Of a DNA stretch of 64,000 nucleotides, positions 52,476-64,000 are shown one piece after another. The translations under genes and the position numbers were made by a program. This DNA comes from Purshia tridentata (taxonomy: Eukaryota > Streptophyta > Magnoliopsida > Rosales > Rosaceae). The DNA is taken from NCBI GenBank assembly GCA_003254885.1, contig QANT01009325.1:1-64000 (forward strand), written 5' to 3'. The number at the start of each line of letters is the position of its first letter. The stretch's first letter is position 1. The notes below the pieces were generated by a model, which was given only the letters and a program-made list of their open reading frames with translations, made no database searches and was not told the origin of the DNA.

Positions 52476-54286
52476 CTACAGCATAAGCATTGAAAAATAC
52501 TGCTCGAATTCTTGATCTATGGTTGGCTTCCGGCTGCTTTCTGATTGAGCCTCTGCAACACAAGAATGAACATGCCAAGCCAGTCAGTAAATGATAAAAC
52601 AAAGATTCTACACGAAATTAGATACATATTACATAGCAATGATGCAATAATACTTGATCCTGAAATCCTAAAACAGAAACTTTCCATACAAAACCTCAAT
52701 TTACCTTGATTCACACTCCATCTTCCAGATGAAAGTACATATGTATTTGGGTTCAAACTATTGGAGTCGAGAATATCTTCAACTTCCTTATCTGTACATT
52801 GCTCAATGGAGTCATCACCATATTCTGAGCAAATGTAATCTACCTGGTTTCCAAATTTGTGAAATGTTTGTATTCCACCATCAGGATGGGTAGAAGCCGC
52901 TTTCACCACTGTTATACTTTCCAAACTGTTGCTGGTATCTTTTAAACTATTGCCAATGCAATCGACAGATGAAGTGGAAGGCCTATCGTACGGGTATGTC
53001 TTTGCATAAGCAGGTTCAAGTTTAGCCTCGGAATAAACTGAAATTGCAGAATCAGTAAAACTATTGCTATCTTTTGCTGATTCAAGTTCAGATCTGTCGT
53101 CCAGGGCTACTCCCTCCACTTTTCCTTTGATTATGTGTGTCTGCTTCTTCTGTACTTCAGGATTTTCATCAAACATGGAGATAGGTAGATCAGAAGGAAA
53201 CTTCTGTTCCCAGCATCTATATTTTGATATAGGCAAGCCCAATTGCTCGGCCTGAAATTTTCTTTTCCTGATTGTCTTTAGAACATGGGATCTGCACGTA
53301 TAAGAAAGTTACAGGATAACTAAGGATGAGAAAAGCTGCAATTACCAATAATTTAGGCAAACAAGAATTACCAACTACTTCAGGTTCGCTAGCCTTTTAA
53401 CAAAAATGAAAAGAGGCGAGGGCCAACATGCCTTAGTTTCTCCCATTGAGTCCCCAACTTTCATCTAAGTCTAAGCCTAAAATAAGATAAAATGAAGTGG
53501 AATATAATCAAATCACCAACTATTAAGCATATGAAACTGGGCTTATTTCATTAGGAAGCCATAAAGATCAAGAGCAAGAGCACATCTTGGATAAATAAGT
53601 GACCAACAAATATTTTACAACACAAAAGAATAAACCCAAATTCAAAGTCGTAGAACTGAAAGGCACAAAAGTAATCACTTCAGTAAATAAATAACAGAGA
53701 AAACAGAAATCCTTAGGCCACAACCCACCAAGCAGTCAAGTAAAATGACAGCGTCTGATGATAACTTTCCCAGTGGTAATGACCACTCATTATTGGAATT
53801 CAATTTTGTGTTTGAGTCAGTGACCAACTAAGGCCAGGGATATAATTTGATTCTTTGAGCTCCAAATTGATCTTGTGCGTGTATATACTTAATTTGTTTT
53901 TGGGTTGGTATAATTTGGTTCTTTCAAGAATCAAGTGAGATAAATACTATAGTACTAGGATGTCTGGATCCGGTAAACATATACAGTTTAACTCTACTTT
54001 ATAAACGTTGACTTTAAATTTAAACAAGTTAAACAACTAATTACTTCTATGTGGGGCAGCCTATTTTGCATTAAATTCAATCCAAGATGAAATAATACGC
54101 TCCACATTTGGCTACTTGCAGCTGAAACCCAAAAAAATTACTCAATTTAACTCACTGGGATCAATTCAGCTACTTCATTAAATAAAACAAAGGGATAATC
54201 TTTATAATGATTGAAAAAGAACAGAAAATAGAAACCCAGATATTAAACCTGTAAATTTCAGATGGACGTTCCTGGTAATCCTCCAT
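52476..54286 (-). CDS. FHY1: FAR-RED ELONGATED HYPOCOTYL 1 / FHY1-like phytochrome A nuclear shuttle
   Basis: Three exons join in frame: 54286-54249, 53291-52705, 52552-52476. The product is 233 residues, near the family size of about 200. An N-terminal basic word RKRKFQAEQLGLP (residues 21-33) fits the nuclear localisation signal followed by the conserved LGLPxxKxxCW word. The middle is a poorly conserved acidic/serine linker. The C-terminus carries YVLSSGRWSVNQ and ends in RKPTIDQEFEQYFSMLML, the conserved phytochrome A-binding region. In Arabidopsis FHY1 and FHL carry light-activated phytochrome A into the nucleus for far-red responses. Orthology to FHY1 versus FHL is not resolved. The 957-base intron 1 makes a tiny first exon of 38 bases. 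The gene is convergent with laccase A. Confidence 0.9.
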
Positions 54287-55420
54287 CTCGACCCAGAGAG
54301 AGAGAAGCTCAGCTCGACGAGTTTTACAGAGAAATCAACTCAGCTTAACTCAGTGAATCCAAAACAAAAAAATGATATTGAGTGCTCTGTCGCCGAGGAT
54401 TTGCGATACATATACGAGAAACATCTCTCTCTTCCTTTTGGTTTGCAATAGAAACTTAACACAGTTAAAAATGGCGCGTAATATTAACGTGAGAAGATCT
54501 TACAGGAACTGTACCGCTTGATTGTGGCGCGTTCTAAAGATTGCTCGAACGTCGCGTGGTTAATGACTTAATGCTGAGTCAGATAGGGCCATATCGACTT
54601 CACGTGGTTTGGCGCGCAGTAACTTGCTTTGAAGCCCCACTTTTATCAACACGGACCTCTCAATTATTTAACTTCCAAAAACGCCCCGTTATTTATCCAC
54701 AATAATACAAAGCCCTTATATATTTTGTGTTTTCTTAGAGACATTATTACTTCATTTTCGTCGAGTGCATAATCTCAGAGCTTGGGTAGGCATGAACATG
54801 TTGCATACACTAGAATTGGAGATGACAATTTTCGATTGATCCTCAAAATTTTTAATTTCAATTGAACCAAGGATTCAGTAAATAAAAAGTGAAACATAAT
54901 TTCGTTTATTTTTTATAACGTTACAAAGGATTACAACTCTTCCAAGTTACACAAACAAACACCCCACTGTCTCCTCTACACAAGCTTACTTTGGTTGGTA
55001 TAATGCTGGGATGCTGATTCCCTCTCTCTGTACAAACCTATCAGTTGGGACGATGCTGTAAAGTGTAAACTATAGTTCAAAGTAACTACCCGAAAAAAAA
55101 AAGAAAAAAAAAATGAAACCACACATCCTGTGTCTAGTTACTCAAAAGACGATGAATTTTGGCTATTGACAAGAACCCTATACTCATTGATTCCCTAAAC
55201 TTCCGTTACTCGAAAAGTTTCAGGCACTCCTAGACCATGAATTCTATTTAGCAGGAGAAGAAGAAAAGACCTTTTCTTCTTTGGAGTGACTCCGAGGAGG
55301 ACACTTCAAAATGACTGCCATACATCATCATAAGATCGAACTATACAACCCATCACACTGGTATCGCACTGGTAAGTTTTGTTCTCACCAATGCAAAACA
55401 AGATGATGAACCAAGAAACT
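54287..55420. other. FHY1 promoter and PAT16 3' flank
   Basis: A TATA-like TATATAAG on the minus strand at 54715-54722 could serve FHY1. The part after 54.85 kb is probably 3'UTR and flank of the palmitoyltransferase gene. No other gene is supported. Confidence 0.45.
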
Positions 55421-58400
55421 TCAATTTGATGTTGATACACCAGAAGCGTAATCATACGCTGTATGGAAGCGAAGTCCAGATCCAATATGTCCTGATGTGG
55501 GGCATGCCCAACTGAAGATATTTGGACCTAGTACCTGAAGCAGTCAAACATGAATAGAACGTGATGGATGTCTAGAATAAAATCATAATAACAAATACAC
55601 TACAGGAGAAGAAGGGAAAATACCGTCGTCAGATTTTCATAGGCACCGAGATCATATGGATGTGAATAGATTTGCCCTCCTTTCTCTGCAAGCCACATAG
55701 CTCTCACTCCTTCATGATACTGCCATAAAGTAGGGGAAAAAAAGTGCCAATGAAATAGTAGTCCAGATATCAATATCAGGTTAGGTTGGCCACCAAACAG
55801 CTGAACAATGAAATACAATTTGTTAATTCCTAATAACCTCAATTGTGGTCTTGTTTTGCAAAATGAGGTAGATATGCCAACCTAAAAGAACACTCAGTGC
55901 CACACACAAGGGAACTAGCAACAGCCCAGAAATGACCTGAAAATGAACATAAAAATGATTAGCAAACTGTCTCATTTGCGAGGCTCAAACATACGCCAAA
56001 CACATAACCTTACATATGCAGCTCTAAAGGAGTCTCCACTTTGCTGCTCATCCCTTTGGGAATCAGTAGTTAGACTACCCACAAGCAAGACCTGAAAATT
56101 TTAAGCGTAGAACCAACTTGAAAATAATGAAACAATCAAAATAAAGGAAAGCAAATTGTCTTAAGAAATATTGAAAGAAACACACCCAGAAGCCAATGCA
56201 TGCAATTATAGTATAAGGAATAGTCAGAAAAAAGAACAAAAATGCACAAGTCAAGTTGGATTTAAATAACATAATAACTTACCAGGGAATAGGTGCATGC
56301 TATCACGGCATACACAACGAAGATGAAGAAGACCTTATAGTTTGCATGGCCAACGCAATTATTAATCCATATGCAATGGTGGTCCTTACAACCAAGAGGC
56401 AGCACTTCAGCACATTATCCAGGACGTAGAAGGCATTAAAGATAACATAAATAAAGCATACCATTCGCAAAACACATCTTCTGCATACACGACAGTGATG
56501 TGCACGAGCCGGCTTATAGAGAGAACACTTTTGGCAATATCTCAAATCCCCTCCCTGCAAAAGCATTTCACCCATCAGTCATCTAGGAATCAACGCTCAC
56601 ACTTTTCTATTCCATTGCAAGTAAAGATTACTTGTTCCAATAAGTTGTTTTTTTTTCTTATTGTTATTAATGTAATAGTAATAATGATGATAATGATGAT
56701 AATATAATAATAACAATAATAATAGTGTTGGACAACCATTTCAGATGACATCTTCATTGAAAGAAATCAAAGGCAGAATGATTTACAAATATTATCCGTC
56801 TCTTTCCACATGCTTGCCTACAGAACATTATTAAAAAACTAGCAAAAAAAATACAAGAAGAGTATACTCTAAAAATGAGTTTTTCTCCCAAAACAAAGAT
56901 ATAAACCCAGGGCCTATCTCCCCCTCAATTCACCCCTTCCCTTAACACTTCTAGCTAATGCTTAAAGATGATTGATCATATGATAACAATCAAGTACAAG
57001 TACATGTGGGAATATGATCACAATCTAGCTTAACATCAACGTACTATCTAGAACGAATCAAATACGAACCTCTAGATGTTCACTAATGGTACCTAAGAAA
57101 AGTTGGCATTTTATGTAAGAACTGACTGACTAGGAGCAGCTAGGCTTGAATGACAAAATATGAGAGATTACAAATTAAAAGTGAATATTTGAGGATTGAG
57201 TCTGTTAGTTTTCCAAATATATATTTACCAATGATTTTGGTGCATCTATTAGCGTTGGAGCGTATCGACGGACTGGTGAGTTTGCCCCACTCAATTAACA
57301 TGGAGACATTGTTCAGTTGTCACTTGTCAGAGCAACTGAACATGAATATCCAAGAGGAAGTGACAAAGACTTAGAGATATTTAAGGGTAACCTAACCCTA
57401 CTGGATTGGTTTTTATTCCAATTCAATAGTTGAAGATTCATGTAGGAGATAAAAGATAACGAGTCACGACAAATAATGTTAATCATCTTTCTGAACTTTC
57501 CATTTGAAATAGAACCTGACATAAAACAATGCCATTCAAAGATCTGGGAAACGACAAGTATTGGAAGTTGGAACTACATGTCCATCAAGGCTTAGCAAAA
57601 AGTGAAAGCAGATACAGCTTTGACTGATATCACACATACATGCATTATAACGGTAGCTCGCTATATTTATAATGAGCATTAAAAACCAACATAGATGTAC
57701 CGCAATCTTCAGAACATTCCAATTTCCAAGTGTTTAAAATGGAAATTGTAAAATTCATGCATTCCAGCCTTGAGAACAGCGGCTGGTGAAGCCTTCATCC
57801 CAGTTATCAACTTTCTCATCTTCTACAAGTTCCTAGGGATATTGGGAAGTTTCATTATAAGTTTATAGTTCAAAGATTTATACTGTTAGAAACAAAGGTT
57901 TACTCACGGCCTATCAAAATCATTGTTTTTCCTTTTAAATCCATCTTTACGGTTATGATTCTTTTCTTTTTTAATAAGTAAGCAATGATTACAGAATTTT
58001 ACAAAACCAGGATCCAAAGTGACTCAATAACTGTTACATGGTGAATTGCCTACTAACACTCACATGCAAATATGCTATTTTGTTGATTCCCCTGATTCCA
58101 AATCAGCTGAGATAAAATAATCACCAAATAACATCCTACAAACTCATAAATCCTTGTCACCATTACTCTCACCGTGGTTCCTACAACATCTAACAGGTCA
58201 ATCCAAATAAAAGACCCTGACTTTTTCGGCCAAAAGCAATCATAAGCATATTAAATCAAAATTCAAGCCACAATCTTGAAACATATACAAGAATGGGCAT
58301 GACCCAAATCATTAAAATCCAAGAAATGACAGAAACAGCACATACACCTTAAAACCTTAAACTCAAATTTCACGATAAAAACAACGTGCGAAATTATATA

Positions 58401-58677
58401 CCTTGCGCTTGATCTCGTGGATAGGGTTTTGCGAATCTTCGACGTCGGGCATGTACGTGGAAGGGACCCGACCCGGATCCCGGAACACGGAGACGGTGTA
58501 GTTGAAGACGCACATAAAGGCCAAGGCGGTGAAGCTGGCGGCGTTCATCAACCCCGGCGACGACGTGAGACCGAACCAGCGGTCTATGAAGACGAAGACT
58601 GTGGAGAAGTAAATGTAGGCGATGGCGAGGACGACGACGGTTACGGGGAGAGAGAATCTGAAGCTTCGCCGCGTCAT
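55421..58677 (-). CDS. PAT16: DHHC-type protein S-acyltransferase, PAT16 type
   Basis: Seven exons join in frame: 58677-58402, 56554-56462, 56384-56283, 56091-56014, 55936-55838, 55719-55624, 55534-55421. All junctions are phase 0. The product is 285 residues. Membrane segments lie at about 8-30 and 45-66, then two more after the catalytic loop ([19 protein letters not shown] and [18 protein letters not shown]). The Cys-rich domain starts [20 protein letters not shown] and ends at the active DHHC (124-127), followed by [16 protein letters not shown]. The family transfers palmitate to cytosolic-face cysteines of membrane proteins. The ATG at 58677 ([17 protein letters not shown]) fits relatives; the upstream in-frame extension lacks an ATG. 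Intron 1 is long, about 1.85 kb. Confidence 0.95.
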
Positions 58678-60326
58678 TGTGTCTGGGAACGACGACGTTT
58701 TCGGAGGCACCGGCGCCAAAACGACGGCGTCTCCTGGGTTTGAGGTTGGGGGTGGTCCTTTTAGCCGAAAAAATGGGAGTTTTGGAGGTTGGTGACGAGC
58801 TTGCTTGTAAATCTCGATGGTGCCGTTGTTGTGACTTTACGGAATTACCCTTCGAGTTTTATTGTTTTACGGGTAATACCGTTTTGATATGGAGTTTTAG
58901 GTGGTTTTGTGACTTTTGTCATGGTCCTTTTTCTTTTTTGGGTAAATAAACATTTTTAATGAAGAAAGAAGAAACCAGACCCCTAACCAACCAGGAAACT
59001 ATAAAACAACAACACTATACAGATCAAACAGACATATGCCAATAAAATCATTGCAGAAATATTTTGCTTCACATTTAAACAACCAAGCCTGCACCTAACA
59101 GTTTCAATTATGGTTTATTTAATGCGGGGATGATGATTCCAACTTAAAACATCTTTTAACGTTCTAGAGATAGATACAAGTATACCAATAGCTAATTAAT
59201 AATTTGAATTGTAGACTTATATGTAAAAACCAAAAAAAAAAAAAAACGAGCTTACATATTTTGAGAATGAATAAGATGCATCTTAGGTTCTTAACTGTTC
59301 ATAAAATTTAATAATGGGCAAAGCTTCTTCTTTTTTTGGTAAGTGCGAAGCTTATTGGATAGTCTCTATATGTTGATATATATTATAATGGGTAATGCCA
59401 ATTGAGATTTCATGTTTCCAAATGCTTTGTCCCTTCTTGTTCTCTATTTACAAAGTTCATGAAAAATTATTTTTTTATTAAAGTAAAATAAGAATCAAAA
59501 AGCATATCTCAAACTTTGTTAGTAAATACAGAAATGAACATACTATTTTGGAATATGAGATTTGGTGTCAGTTAAATAGTATATTTTAATGGTGGTCCTA
59601 AAAGTTGACCATGTGTATATGATCAGCTAAATATGATCAGTTGAGAAAATCTCAAAAGTATTATCCATATTATAACTAAATGAATTAATAAGAATAAAAA
59701 AAGAGAAAAACTAAATGGATGAGATATTTTTGTTGTTCTCTTCTACTCTAAATATTATATTTTAATTATTCTTTAAATTTATTTGTTTTAATTTATGTTT
59801 ATATTTAATATTGGCGAGAGTTTAGATCATGTAGTCTTTTTGAAGGAAGTGTTATTTTGCTTACCGTAAAAAAGTGGTGGTGAACAACATCACCATACTA
59901 ACCAGTGATAAATAAAATATTTCTTTTCTAAAGGTTCGACTTGACTTATTTAACAAGTCTAGTATGTATCAAAATATTTTGTATAATTTTAAGATGGTAG
60001 GTTGGTATATGGGATGAGTGAATTAATTCTCTTTAAATGTAACATTGTCTATACCAATTAAAGCGAGAATTGAACTCTCACATTAATTTAAAGATACAAC
60101 ATATTACTTAGAAGAAAATTATATTCAATAAATGGCATTACAAGTCAAAACCCTAGCGATTCTTTCATAGAGTAGGAAAATACTAATGGAACAATCAATA
60201 TACCATCAATCTATCATAAGCTTAAAACCCTCAAGACCTTTTTCCCACAACCCTTTTTCTAGGAGCGAGCAACAAGAAAAAAGAAAATGAAATGAAACAA
60301 AACAAATGTATGACCAAAATTTGAAA
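58678..60326. other. PAT16 promoter and laccase B 3' flank
   Basis: The first 250 bases are GC-richer and probably promoter and leader of PAT16. The remainder is AT-rich with one tiny insertion (59318-59353). No further gene is supported. Confidence 0.45.
59318..59353 (-). mobile_element. Ultra-short A-tailed insertion 14 with 9-bp repeats
   Basis: GCAAAGCTT and GCGAAGCTT flank ACTTACC plus A-run (minus strand). The repeats match 8 of 9. Confidence 0.5.
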
Positions 60327-62629
60327 TTAACATCTGGGAAGATCAGACGGTGGAGGAGGCAACTTTTGATTGCGCCGCTTTCCATCGGTGACCAACCACG
60401 CCATCTTCAATCCCCAGCTAGTGTGCACTTCTAGGTGGCAGTGCATGAACCAAACACCTATTACATCACCAGACGTAAACCTACTATATTAGCTAGAGGT
60501 TTAATAAATGAAGATGGTACAATTAGCAATACGTTTAGAGCAATAAACTACACATAAATAATTAATTACCTGGATTATCAGCACGAAAGCGTATGGCAAC
60601 CCACCCACCAGAAGGCACACCAACGGTGTTCCTCTCAGCAGGATCAACAAGGTTATAATTTTTAGGGTCCTTGTTGGGATTAAAGTTTCCAAAGCCTAAC
60701 CCCACCACGAAAAAATTAAAGCCATGGAGGTGGAGTGGGTGGCTCTCCGTCGCAATAATGCTAGTGTCTTGCAAAACCACCTCCACGCTAGTATTGAAGG
60801 GCAGCACCGCCACCTTAGTCCCACTGCTCACGGCAGTGTTGTTCGGTGGAGTCCCTGTGTAATTGAATTTGAATGGCGGGTTTGCCGGGAAATCCGTGGT
60901 GTACACACCCTTGGATCGGTTAAAGAAGTGGGCCTGGAGAAGGGCTATATTGGGCTGCACAAATGTCACGTTGTTGATGGCCGCTGTGAGCTTCGTGTTG
61001 TTTGGGCCTTGACACGTTCGGCTCTTAGAACATGGGCTTAGTCCCAGGCCCACAGTGAAGAAGAAGTTCTTGTCCACGGTTCTGGGGACATTTGCTGGGA
61101 ACTTGGCATTTGCCAAGCTACGGATTTTCTGGTTGTACTTCATGGAAAACGACGTGTCGTTCATCTTCGGAAGCACAGGTGTGAGAAGAGGGAGCTTCTT
61201 CTTGTTCTTGTTGCTTGAGGCAGAAGTAGATGTCTCGTATTCAAGTAGACCAGTCGTGGTAGAGTTGTCGAAGGCCGCTGGGCTGGAGACGAAAGGCCTA
61301 GCGGCCATGACAAAGGTGGCATTTGGGGACTTCGATTTGGTCCTCAACAAAACATTGGTGGTCTGTCCTGGGGAGATGAGAACAGTTTTGGTTTGAAAAG
61401 GCTTGACATACACGGCATCGGCTTCAACAACAGTGAGGGTGTGGTTGGCAATGCTGAAGAAGAGCTCGTTGTTGAGTGCAGCGTTGATCAAACGGAGCAG
61501 ATAGGTCCTCCCTGGCTTCACCTTCAGCTTGTACGTATCTGCAGCATGAAATTATTAATACTGGACATGGTTTATTCTCTAATCCACAAACTTATTGCTA
61601 TAATTTTGAATTAGTCAATCTTAATAGTAGTACTACCTTTGGCTGAGCAGTTGTACAAAGGCCCTGGAAGACCATTGATGGTATAGGCATCAGAGACATT
61701 TGGTGCCGACCCTGTTTGTGTGGCTTGGTTGATGACTGTTTCTGTGTCTGCTTTCCACCATTCTCCTGCAATTCAACATAAGTTTCATGATTTCTAAAAG
61801 ACATTCAAATCGCTAATAGTCTTTTTTACTGGGTAATATTCTAGATATGTGACATCTTATGTTGTCGGTACGTCCAACAATGTTCGTTTGAGTAGAGGGA
61901 GTTACCAAAAATTATAGGAATAACTTCTTTGAAGGGTTGTGGGAATGGGTAAGGCACATGTTTTTTAGGGAGGATGACAATAGGTCCATAGAGGGTTGCC
62001 CTAAGCCAGGAGATGTGGGCATGCCAGAACAAGGTGCCTCTTTGGCCAGTAATGGTGAAGTTGTAAACAAAACTCTGTCCTGTCTGAATTGGGCACTGTG
62101 TGATATATGAAGGTCCATCTGCCCATCCACTCCTTAATTGCCTGATTCCATGCCTGCAATAATTCTCCAAATTTCAAGCACTCAGCATTGTTTAAAAGCC
62201 AATAAAATATGCAAACCAACCAACCAAAGCTAGCTATAACCACAAGACAAAGAATTGGGCAGTTGGTATACCAATGGAGGGTGACATTGTTCTGAACATG
62301 ATTGACAACCTTGATCTCTAGCCTGTCACCTTCCCTTGCTATGATCCTAGGCCCTGGGAACTGCCCATTCACAGTCAAAATGCTCTTTGTTTGACAAAGC
62401 CTTGTCACATTTTGTAACTTGATCTGTGCAAATCAATAAACAGAGACAAGCTAGCAGATTAACATGTCAGTTTCACATAAAATTGTATATGATAATTAAT
62501 GCAATACATGCATACATTGAACTTGTAGTGCCTGGTGACCCTTGCATGTTTTGCAAGTGCTAGGTCAGGCATTAATACACACAAAAATGCACAAACGGCA
62601 AAGAACATAGCCATTGAACTAGAACCCAT
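60327..62629 (-). CDS. LAC17: Laccase, LAC17 type (gene B)
   Basis: Six exons join in frame: 62629-62516, 62423-62272, 62153-61906, 61765-61637, 61538-60570, 60457-60327. The product is 580 residues. A signal peptide covers about residues 1-26 ([21 protein letters not shown]). The copper motifs are [29 protein letters not shown] and [19 protein letters not shown]. The intron positions and phases equal those of laccase A. Relative to A it has a lysine-rich linker ([12 protein letters not shown]) and a basic C-terminal part ([19 protein letters not shown]). The expected role is apoplastic oxidation of monolignols or other phenolics. The first ATG of the exon gives [11 protein letters not shown] weaker miR397-like site lies in exon 5. 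Confidence 0.95.
61469..61489 (-). promoter_or_regulatory. Weakened miR397 target site in laccase B
   Basis: The minus-strand word at the position homologous to the laccase A site pairs with miR397 except at miRNA positions 2, 3 and 21. The centre is intact, but two seed mismatches should weaken regulation. Confidence 0.55.
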
Positions 62630-62717
62630 CTCTCTAATATAGCTCACTTAATCCGCTGAACCTTTTCAATGCTGAGTTGGGGTTGTATGGATGAAAGAAA
62701 GAGCAGGCTGATGAGGC

Positions 62718-62725
62718 ATTTTATA
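62718..62725 (-). promoter_or_regulatory. Probable TATA box of laccase gene B
   Basis: TATAAAAT on the minus strand, about 90 bases upstream of the start codon. Confidence 0.55.
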
Positions 62726-64000
62726 TGGTGAGAAGTTATGCTAGCATGCAGCGCAGGCCTTGTTAATTAGGTGATTGATTGAGATTACTTTGCAGGTGCT
62801 ATGCCTTCAGCTACAAATTACATGCTGGTCTGGTCAAGCTTTATTTTAGAGTGCTGGTCAAGCCAGATTATATTTGTTAATTGTTTCTCTAACGGTATCA
62901 TTGGAATTCCTAAAATGCCCCTTGCAGACAGTTGGAACTTGGAACAAACTTAATGTTGATTGAGGTCAACATCTTCAAGATTACATGATACCATTAAAAG
63001 TTTATTACAACTTGAGATGGGCATTTTTGTCAAATTAAATGGAAGCAATCCATGTCGTTTTGAGTAGAAACTAGAAAGTCAAATAGCATTAAACATTTTT
63101 GGTAAGAAAAGGGATTGATTTGAGAATGGGAATGGTTGCCTGGTAGCCTTCAACCTCCTACCATTGATACTTTGTAATCAAGGCAAAAGAATTAAGCAGC
63201 AGGAAGGTGTTACTGTTACACCATCTTGTTAGCTGTCGTTTGTTCATTACTGTACCAATATTAACAGCTTTGATGTTAATGGATCTTCTTGTTCTTCAAC
63301 CCTTTCAAATTTCATTGTCCTTTTTCGAGAAACTATTCCATAATGAAAATCAGCCAGCCATATCAGATCAATCAATATCAAGTTTGAGAATGTTATCGAT
63401 GAACAAAAAAGATCTTATCCTAGGGGTGTCACATTGAGACATTCTCTCTCTCTCTCTCCCAACATACAATAAAAATAAGATATTGCTTTTTAGTCTATCA
63501 TTTTTATCAATTTTGATCGACAAAATTGCTTATTTTAAGCCGTAGAAATTAGATTCACCGTTAGATTCTAGAGCTTATGCACTAGGTTGACATTTACTGA
63601 TACCATGTAGATATTGGGGTGAGATTTGAAGATAAATTGATCAGATTAAACTTTGAAAATATTAAATCGATATCTATAGTATGAACAGCTACACTAATCC
63701 CGACTGCCATTGACCAAAAAAACATGTTCTAACTACTAACAACAAGTAATGGGCCTTCCAACTATGCTGTTGAAAATAAATCAACAGAAAGGATCCAAAA
63801 TAAATGGGCCTTAAAGCTCTGTCTAAATTACAGCAGCATTGGGCTTGAAGCCTTGAATAGTTTGCAAGTTATATACAACGGCCTCTTTTTTTTTTTGGCC
63901 AAGTATATACAACGGCCTTTAACCATACATAAATATTGTTGTACCACCATAAAGATTGGTTGGTGATGACTGATGAACCATTATTGGTCCAAGGCAACCC
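62726..64000. other. Laccase B upstream region
   Basis: No gene is supported up to the window edge. It contains short CT runs near 63444-63459 and one tiny A-tailed insertion at 63870-63918. Confidence 0.5.
63870..63918 (-). mobile_element. Ultra-short A-tailed insertion 15 with perfect 15-bp repeats
   Basis: TATATACAACGGCCT at 63870-63884 and 63904-63918 flanks CTTGGCC plus an A-run (minus strand). Confidence 0.7.

Noticed and set aside
58417-58743. Long open frame on the plus strand opposite PAT16 exon 1
   Set aside because: It is antisense to a well-supported coding exon and reflects its GC-rich codon pattern; the protein has no family character.

Overview
This is a nuclear segment of a eudicot plant. 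The genes are split by short AT-rich introns with GT..AG borders, the intergenic DNA is AT-rich, and microsatellites sit in UTRs and introns. Protein character and repeat style suggest a woody rosid, possibly Rosaceae (Prunus-like), but I cannot prove the species from sequence alone. I rebuilt thirteen protein-coding genes exon by exon; every spliced frame closes without internal stops.

Layout. 0.6-5.6 kb (+): ORP3-type oxysterol-binding protein. 7-12 kb (+): TRP1/TRFL-type telomere-repeat binding Myb. 14-17.4 kb (+): single-exon GRAS regulator of the SCL14/SCL33/SCL11 group. Then five minus-strand genes: plastid YidD homologue (18.2-18.9 kb), plastid NAD(P)-binding Rossmann protein (19.7-22.1 kb), HAD/pyrimidine 5'-nucleotidase-like protein (23.4-26.0 kb including a 5'UTR intron), mitochondrial m-AAA protease FTSH3/10 (35.1-39.3 kb) and WRKY49-type factor (40.2-42.4 kb). 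A 9-kb gene-poor AT-rich stretch separates the HAD and FTSH genes. Next come a tiny SIAMESE-related CDK inhibitor (SMR4-like, 46.5 kb, +), a LAC17-type laccase (49.7-52.1 kb, +), the phytochrome A shuttle FHY1/FHL (52.5-54.3 kb, -), a PAT16-type DHHC palmitoyltransferase (55.4-58.7 kb, -) and a second LAC17-type laccase (60.3-62.6 kb, -).

The genes are not an operon or metabolic cluster. From memory, many have close relatives that are neighbours in Arabidopsis: At5g59420/30/50 for ORP3, TRP1 and GRAS; At3g09300/10/20 for ORP3, YidD and PAT16; At5g02200/20/30/40 for FHL, SMR4, HAD and Rossmann; At1g07510/30 for FTSH10 and SCL14. The window therefore looks like an ancestral block that Arabidopsis has split among duplicated segments.

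The most unusual signal is in the non-coding DNA. At least fifteen sites carry an insert of only 9-26 nt, usually a short leader ending in CC followed by a run of A (or the complement), flanked by direct repeats of 9-16 bp. They look like target-site duplications around almost empty retroposed A-tails. Other repeats are a 0.5-kb MITE with terminal inverted repeats, two SINE-like 3' fragments, a 74-bp tandem array, a 110-bp tandem duplication and a GC-rich island with two G-boxes and a perfect 9-bp inverted repeat.
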